Of a stretch of 64,000 nt of DNA, positions 60,312 through 64,000 are shown piece by piece. A program made the position numbers and the translations under genes. The notes under the pieces are model-generated. The model was not told where the DNA came from and did no database searches. It saw only the letters and a program-made list of their open reading frames with translations. Source of the stretch: CAUZFZ01 sp963579025 (GTDB lineage Bacteria > Planctomycetota > Planctomycetia > Planctomycetales > Planctomycetaceae); the NCBI GenBank assembly GCA_963579025.1, contig CAUZFZ010000004.1, positions 62,001 to 126,000 on the forward strand, in the 5' to 3' direction. The stretch's first letter is position 1. The number at the start of each line of letters is the position of its first letter.

Positions 60312-62030
60312 CTAAGTTGCGACGCAATCCGCAGCCGGGAGTTGTTCAAACTCCTTTCGCACGGTGGCCGCCTTCTTCATGTCCGGGATGAGGTACGGGT
60401 GCTTGTACTGCTCGGAGCTCCCACCAATTTCGCTCTGCCTCATTTCCGCAAGGTGTTGCCAGGCACCGTAAGGAACCGAACGGGTGCGGATTTCAGCCAG
60501 CCGGCTTGTGGTTCGCTTCTCACCGTACTCACAGTTCGACTGACTGAGTCGAGACTCGACCTGTTCTGAAAAAGCGGTGAGTTGATGGCTGGCGGGCATG
60601 TCCGAGTTCTCGAACAGCAGCTCATACCGAGGAGGCTCGCCCCAGACCGGCACCATGGTGAAGCGGTCGGCACGGTGGTCAAATTCTGCCAGCGTCTCCT
60701 GCACCGCGCTGACGATTTGTGATTCGGACAGCTTCTCGCCCGTGATGCTGGAGATGTGGGCACCCTTGTGCAGGAACCGCAATACCGGCGTTGTCCCAGT
60801 GAAGCCAACGCAACGCACGACGTCGCAGATGTCGTAGCGATACAACCCCGACGACGTCGTCAGCAGAATGTAGTAATTGCGGTCCGGCTGCAGTTCGTGG
60901 GCTTCCAGCACGACAGGATCGGGCGTGTCGTACTCGTCCTCCGGAATGAACTCGAAATAGTGGGACGAGATGTCCAGCACGCCGTCGGGCGAGTTGCTAT
61001 CAAACGGAATCGTCATCCGACCTTCGCTGGCCGACAGCCCGTGATCGCGGATCGCGGTGGATTGCCCGTAGTGCTCGCGGAGAGACGGCAGGTAAGCCGC
61101 ACAGCTCCCGGCCGTCCAGACGGCGAGAAACTGCAACAGCGGCCAGAAGTCCTTCGGGCTGAGGTGCCCCGTTCGCTCAACACAGGCTTCCAGCTCCCGG
61201 GCGCGAACCGGGTTGCGCTTCGCAATCTGTCGTGACAGAGCTTTTGCGATCGGACCGGGCAGTCTGTCCTGGCAGTTCAGAGTGCCGTCGAAGACGTCTC
61301 GGATCAGTTGTTCTCGATTCTGCTCGGCGACCTGTGCCACACGGATCAGTGTGCTGGGATTGGCCGTCATGACCATCCCGATTTCCGGATCGGCCAGACC
61401 CAGTCGCAACGCGGTGTAGTACTTCGTATCGGGCTCAGCGATCTGCGAGATTGCAGCCGGCAACGTGTAGAGCATCCGAATCGCGCGCCGCTGCATGACG
61501 GCAACGAGGCCCGAGATGTTGCCACACGGTGTGCCGCCGTCCGTTCGAAACCGGTTGTAGTCGCCGGCGATGTAGAAGATCTTCAGCCGCTTCAGCAGCG
61601 GAAACTCATCAAACCCCTTGATGCCCCAGGCCTGCCAGCCGCGCCGATAGTCGTCGTAGAACCGCTGTGTCACCGGGATGAACTTGGAACCGGACGTCGT
61701 TCCGCTGCTCAGTGCAAACATCAGCAATGGGTTGTGGCTTCCCAGCAGGGCTCTGGAGTCACCCTGCCTCAACGACTCGATCGCGTCAGAGTAGAAATCA
61801 TACTGCGTGACGGGCAGGCAGTTGCGAAGGTCCGTGACAGAACGTGCCCGATCCAAACCGTGCGCGGCAGCGAACCTGGAATCTCGATTCAGGTCCAGCA
61901 GGGAAGCTAACACCCTCGCCTGAGTCGCCTGGCAGTCCTGCAGACTCGCAAGGAACTTCGACCGATTATGCCGTAGATGCAATCGGACAAGCAGCCCGGC
62001 AGAAGATCGCAGATGACCGGAAATTGTCAT
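60312..62030 (-). CDS. GH3 auxin-responsive promoter family protein (acyl-adenylate/amidotransferase fold)
   Basis: The protein has 572 residues with the bacterial GH3 layout, an ANL-superfamily adenylating enzyme that, in characterised plant members, conjugates amino acids to carboxylic acids. The ATP motifs are FALSSGTTSGSKFIPVT (P-loop-like), TTSSGLYRYDICDVVRC (the YRYD motif) and the hinge-region RFLHKGAHISSITGEKLSES. A basic N-terminal helix precedes these. There is no signal peptide, so it is cytoplasmic. The substrate in bacteria is not known. The next gene downstream is the DUF6513 gene, 140 bases away across an inverted repeat, so co-transcription is possible but not certain. Confidence 0.92.
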   Translation of the reverse strand: MTISGHLRSSAGLLVRLHLRHNRSKFLASLQDCQATQARVLASLLDLNRDSRFAAAHGLDRARSVTDLRNCLPVTQYDFYSDAIESLRQGDSRALLGSHNPLLMFALSSGTTSGSKFIPVTQRFYDDYRRGWQAWGIKGFDEFPLLKRLKIFYIAGDYNRFRTDGGTPCGNISGLVAVMQRRAIRMLYTLPAAISQIAEPDTKYYTALRLGLADPEIGMVMTANPSTLIRVAQVAEQNREQLIRDVFDGTLNCQDRLPGPIAKALSRQIAKRNPVRARELEACVERTGHLSPKDFWPLLQFLAVWTAGSCAAYLPSLREHYGQSTAIRDHGLSASEGRMTIPFDSNSPDGVLDISSHYFEFIPEDEYDTPDPVVLEAHELQPDRNYYILLTTSSGLYRYDICDVVRCVGFTGTTPVLRFLHKGAHISSITGEKLSESQIVSAVQETLAEFDHRADRFTMVPVWGEPPRYELLFENSDMPASHQLTAFSEQVESRLSQSNCEYGEKRTTSRLAEIRTRSVPYGAWQHLAEMRQSEIGGSSEQYKHPYLIPDMKKAATVRKEFEQLPAADCVAT

Positions 62031-62234
62031 GATGTCTTTGGCATTTCAGACAGGACCATCCCGGTGGGAGGCGTCTGCGTTTCTGGTTGGCGAGACTCGC
62101 GGAGTGCAAGAGTGGGGGAAAAAGGCAGGGCGATTCATTCTGCAGAGAATGGAGAAACCAGACAACCCGAGTCACTCCTCACTCGTGAGCCACAGCTTGC
62201 CGGGCACAGCTCGCGCCGATTCACGTGACAAACG

Positions 62235-62270
62235 AAAAAAGCCGGCAGCTCGAATACACGAACCACCGGC
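62235..62270 (-). terminator. Possible terminator of the small basic protein gene
   Basis: GCCGG and CCGGC (62241-62245 and 62266-62270) form a short stem that on the minus strand runs into TTTTTTCG. The stem is only about 5 bp with partial extension, and it lies 28 bases past the stop. Confidence 0.45.
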
Positions 62271-62298
62271 CTGGATGTCACGACGAAACCGCTGACTT

Positions 62299-62526
62299 TC
62301 ATTCGACTGCTGCGTCCGCGCCTTCTTCTCCCTCTTCTTCCGTCTTCTTTTTCTTCTTCCGGCCGACATTCGTTTTCGGCACTAACGTCTTGGGCAAACC
62401 CAGCACGCTCTTGGATTCGTCCCAGCGATCCTCGTCCTTCAATTTCTCAATTCGCTCATCACGCTTCATTACATTGCGGGCCCGGGCCAGCCGGTTTCCA
62501 CGTTTGAGGCTCTTGTCGATGCTCAC
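62299..62526 (-). CDS. Small basic protein of the Planctomycetes-Verrucomicrobia-Chlamydiae group
   Basis: The protein has 75 residues from a GTG at 62526 with GGAG 8 bases upstream. The conserved start MSIDKSLKRGNRLARARNV, then KRDERIEKLKDED and SVLGLPKTLVPKT, match the short family known as TIGR04137 (small basic protein, described as a likely rRNA-associated protein on account of its charge and conservation). The C-terminal 18 residues here are a Lys cluster followed by an acidic Glu/Ala tail, which is not part of the core. It is cytoplasmic. The role is unproven. Confidence 0.85.
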   Translation of the reverse strand: MSIDKSLKRGNRLARARNVMKRDERIEKLKDEDRWDESKSVLGLPKTLVPKTNVGRKKKKKTEEEGEEGADAAVE

Positions 62527-62862
62527 GATACGCTCCAGTTTGCAAACCGACTTCCGAGTGGACTAGATCCGACGCGACGGAGAACTTCGGTACTTTCCGC
62601 GTCGCATTACCGCGACCAACCAGAAACGCAGTTTTCGATCGTGTCTGGTGTATCCTGCGGTCCGTCTGCGAAAGACGGCTCAGCCCGGCAACCGGCCGGG
62701 GAGCGAGGATTCTAGGCCTCAGTCGTTGTTGATTCAACTCGCTAATTATTGCTGGAAGTCTGACGGACGTCGCTGTTTGTCGGCGAAACCGGACAACGCA
62801 ACGATGCTAAATGCGACATTTGTCGTTTTTCTCCTTGCGTAAAACGACGCGTGTCGTTTTAA
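62527..62862. other. Intergenic region with two strong hairpins and the BlaI control sites
   Basis: No gene is seen in these 336 bases. CCGTCT-GCGAA-AGACGG (62662-62678) and CCCGGC-AACCG-GCCGGG (62684-62700) are adjacent GC-rich stems, too strong to ignore but without T-runs; a structured leader or short RNA is possible. The right end holds the operator dyads of the BlaI gene. The small basic protein promoter should lie near 62540-62640 on the minus strand. Confidence 0.45.
62814..62861 (+). promoter_or_regulatory. Twin CGAC-N4-GTCG operators and promoter of the BlaI-BlaR1 pair
   Basis: CGACATTTGTCG (62814-62825) and CGACGCGTGTCG, within the near-perfect palindrome AAAACGACGCGTGTCGTTTT (62842-62861), are two dyads with the same half-sites, centred about 31 bases (three helix turns) apart. 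The second fills the spacer of a candidate promoter TTGCGT (62835) - 17 bases - TTTAAA (62858). BlaI/MecI dimers bind such dyads and repress their own operon. This reading is inferred from position and symmetry. Confidence 0.65.
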
Positions 62863-63285
62863 ATGTCATGTATGACTCAGAGCACAGAGAAGATACCGGA
62901 CGCGGAACGCGATGTGCTGGTCTGCCTCACGCAGCTTGGCGAGGCCACGGTCAAAGAAATTCGCGCAGCGCTCCAGCCGGTCCGAAAGCTGGAAGCCTCG
63001 TCCGTGCTGACGCTGCTGAAGCGGCTCGAGTCACGCCAGCTTGTCACGCGTCGCAAGGCGGATAAGGGCAAGGCCTTCGTGTTTCGACCGACGCCCGAAT
63101 CGGCTCGCGCGTACCGGCACCTGATGAAGGACCTGTTTCAGCGCGTCTTTGCCGGCGACACGCTGGCCTTCATGGCTTCGTTCTTTGAAACGCAGAAGCC
63201 GTCGCGGGACGAGATCGCGCAACTGCAGAATCTGCTGGACGGTTTGCGGGCCGATCAGGATCAGAAAGGGACGGACAGCAAATGA
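62863..63285 (+). CDS. BlaI/MecI/CopY-family transcriptional repressor
   Basis: The protein has 140 residues from the ATG at 62863; a second ATG at 62872 would suit a leaderless transcript, because neither has a ribosome binding site and the predicted -10 ends at 62863. The winged helix shows IPDAERDVLVCLTQLGEATV, KEIRAALQPVRKLEASSVLT, LLKRLESRQLVTRRKADKGK and AFVFRPTPES, typical of BlaI. The C-terminal helices (LFQRVFAGDTLAFMASFF) form the dimer part that the partner protease cleaves or loosens. The last bases ATGA overlap the BlaR1-like gene, so the two are translated together. The signal need not be a beta-lactam; in planctomycetes this pair is common without beta-lactamase genes. Confidence 0.93.
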   Translation: MSCMTQSTEKIPDAERDVLVCLTQLGEATVKEIRAALQPVRKLEASSVLTLLKRLESRQLVTRRKADKGKAFVFRPTPESARAYRHLMKDLFQRVFAGDTLAFMASFFETQKPSRDEIAQLQNLLDGLRADQDQKGTDSK

Positions 63286-64000
63286 ACGCTCTTAATTCGA
63301 TGTCGACCACATGGAGTCACTGGATTGCCGCTGCCGGCTGGCAGGCGGCCCTCGTCGCGGCGGTGGCGTTTTTCATCGTGCTGCTGATCCGTCGACGAGC
63401 CAGTTCTCAACTGCGACATGCCGTGCTGCTGATTGTGCTGTTGAAGTTCGCGACGCCGCCGTTTGTGACGCTGCCGACCGGCGTCTTCTCACAGACGGAA
63501 GCGATCACGGAACAACTTGCGCCTGTACCGTTCACCGACTTCACCGAGTCAGAATCACAGCCGACTGAACCGAGCTCTGCCCTGTCGGACCTGACGGCGG
63601 CGACCGGTCCGGCCGCGAGTGATCCTCAGAGTGAACCAGCCAATGTCCCGGCGGCACAACCGGTGCCGGGACCAAAGCCGCACAGGCCGGAGGTCCGTCT
63701 GTGGCCGACGCTTCTGATGATCCTGCACGGTTGCGGTGTAGCGGTCTTCTCCACATTGCTTTTGCGGCGGTATCTCGACCTGCGGAGGATCGTTCTTCGT
63801 GGCGAAATCGTACAAGAGGAATCACTGCGGTCCGAAGTGGCGCGGATCGCCGCGAGTCTGCGAATGAACACGGTCCCACAGGTGCGTCTCTCAGACGATA
63901 CGGACGCGCCGTTTGCGGTTGGGGCCATGCGCCCCGTCATCGTGCTGCCGCGAGACATCGTGACGCTGCTACAGCCGGAGCAACTGGCGATCGTGATCGC
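63282..64000 (+). CDS. BlaR1-like M56 membrane metallopeptidase (3' end outside window)
   Basis: The first 239 codons are present. The ATG overlaps the BlaI stop by 4 bases (ATGA). Hydrophobic segments lie at about residues 13-35 (WIAAAGWQAALVAAVAFFIV) and 48-65 (LRHAVLLIVLLKFATPPFV), separated from a third (about 143-160) by an 80-residue Ser/Thr/Pro/Glu-rich linker. The cytoplasmic-side loop has LSDDTDAPFAVGAMRPVIVL, the segment that directly precedes the M56 zinc site; the window ends at LQPEQLAIVI, so the HExxH expected next is not visible. It should sense an envelope signal and trigger release of BlaI. Confidence 0.9.
   Translation, partial: MNALNSMSTTWSHWIAAAGWQAALVAAVAFFIVLLIRRRASSQLRHAVLLIVLLKFATPPFVTLPTGVFSQTEAITEQLAPVPFTDFTESESQPTEPSSALSDLTAATGPAASDPQSEPANVPAAQPVPGPKPHRPEVRLWPTLLMILHGCGVAVFSTLLLRRYLDLRRIVLRGEIVQEESLRSEVARIAASLRMNTVPQVRLSDDTDAPFAVGAMRPVIVLPRDIVTLLQPEQLAIVI

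Noticed and set aside
1..64000. tRNA genes, rRNA genes and CRISPR arrays
   Set aside because: T-arm-like GTTCGAATC strings occur only inside coding genes, no regularly spaced direct repeats were found, and no rRNA-like stretch is present.
62863..64000. Beta-lactam resistance locus
   Set aside because: The BlaI/BlaR1-like pair alone does not show this; no beta-lactamase is in view and planctomycetes use such pairs for other signals.

Overview
The window comes from a planctomycete (phylum Planctomycetota, most likely order Planctomycetales); this is inferred from gene content. Marker families are the PSD1/DUF1549-DUF1553 c-type cytochrome protein with its DUF1501 partner, a DUF1592-type protein, three sulfatases, DUF1080, DUF1571 and DUF1598 proteins, a DUF6513 dihydropteroate synthase-like protein of tetrahydromethanopterin C1 metabolism, and the small basic protein shared by Planctomycetes, Verrucomicrobia and Chlamydiae. 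Gene density is moderate and operons are short. Many intergenic gaps hold palindromic repeats. I see no tRNA, rRNA, CRISPR array, transposase or prophage.

Layout. 1-5.5 kb: the 3' part of a multidomain sulfatase, a membrane-anchored DUF1598-like protein and a convergent Tat-exported DUF1571 protein, separated by a bidirectional terminator. 6.2-12.5 kb (minus): a run PSD1 protein > DUF1501 protein > two amidohydrolases, the last two coupled by TAATG. 12.7-15.5 kb: glgC and a convergent sulfatase. 15.9-19.2 kb: a translationally coupled pair of unrecognised genes, the second with TPR repeats. 19.6-26.6 kb (minus): a 1024-residue TPR protein > DUF1592 protein > zinc-ribbon protein. 26.9-36 kb: a di-haem cytochrome, a glutaminyl-cyclase-like M28 protein behind pckG, divergent glpK, glyA and a PYROXD2-like oxidoreductase. 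36.3-40.8 kb: a frameshifted methyltransferase, an M1 peptidase fused to a predicted outer-membrane beta-barrel, and another methyltransferase. 41-50.3 kb: an RND-MFP-TolC efflux operon facing a PadR regulator followed by a HAAS-like membrane protein. 50.3-57.9 kb: smpB, a sulfatase, sthA, a small secreted protein, a HEAT-repeat protein and a DUF1080 protein. 58-62.5 kb (minus): an RsbW-like kinase, the DUF6513 protein, a GH3 protein and the small basic protein. 62.8-64 kb: a BlaI repressor with two upstream dyads, coupled to a BlaR1-like M56 protease cut by the window end.

How parts work together. The sulfatases, PSD1/DUF1501 pair, DUF1592 protein, DUF1080 protein and amidohydrolases fit breakdown of sulfated or complex glycans in an enlarged periplasm. 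glgC, pckG, glpK, glyA and sthA are central carbon and redox genes. The efflux triad with its PadR/HAAS neighbours and the BlaI-BlaR1 pair are envelope-stress modules.

Most notable: the M1 peptidase-barrel fusion, the uncharacterised two-gene unit at 15.9-19.2 kb, the HAAS-like protein with duplicated secretin-like periplasmic modules, and at least six families of composite inverted repeats, three of which occur more than once in the window.
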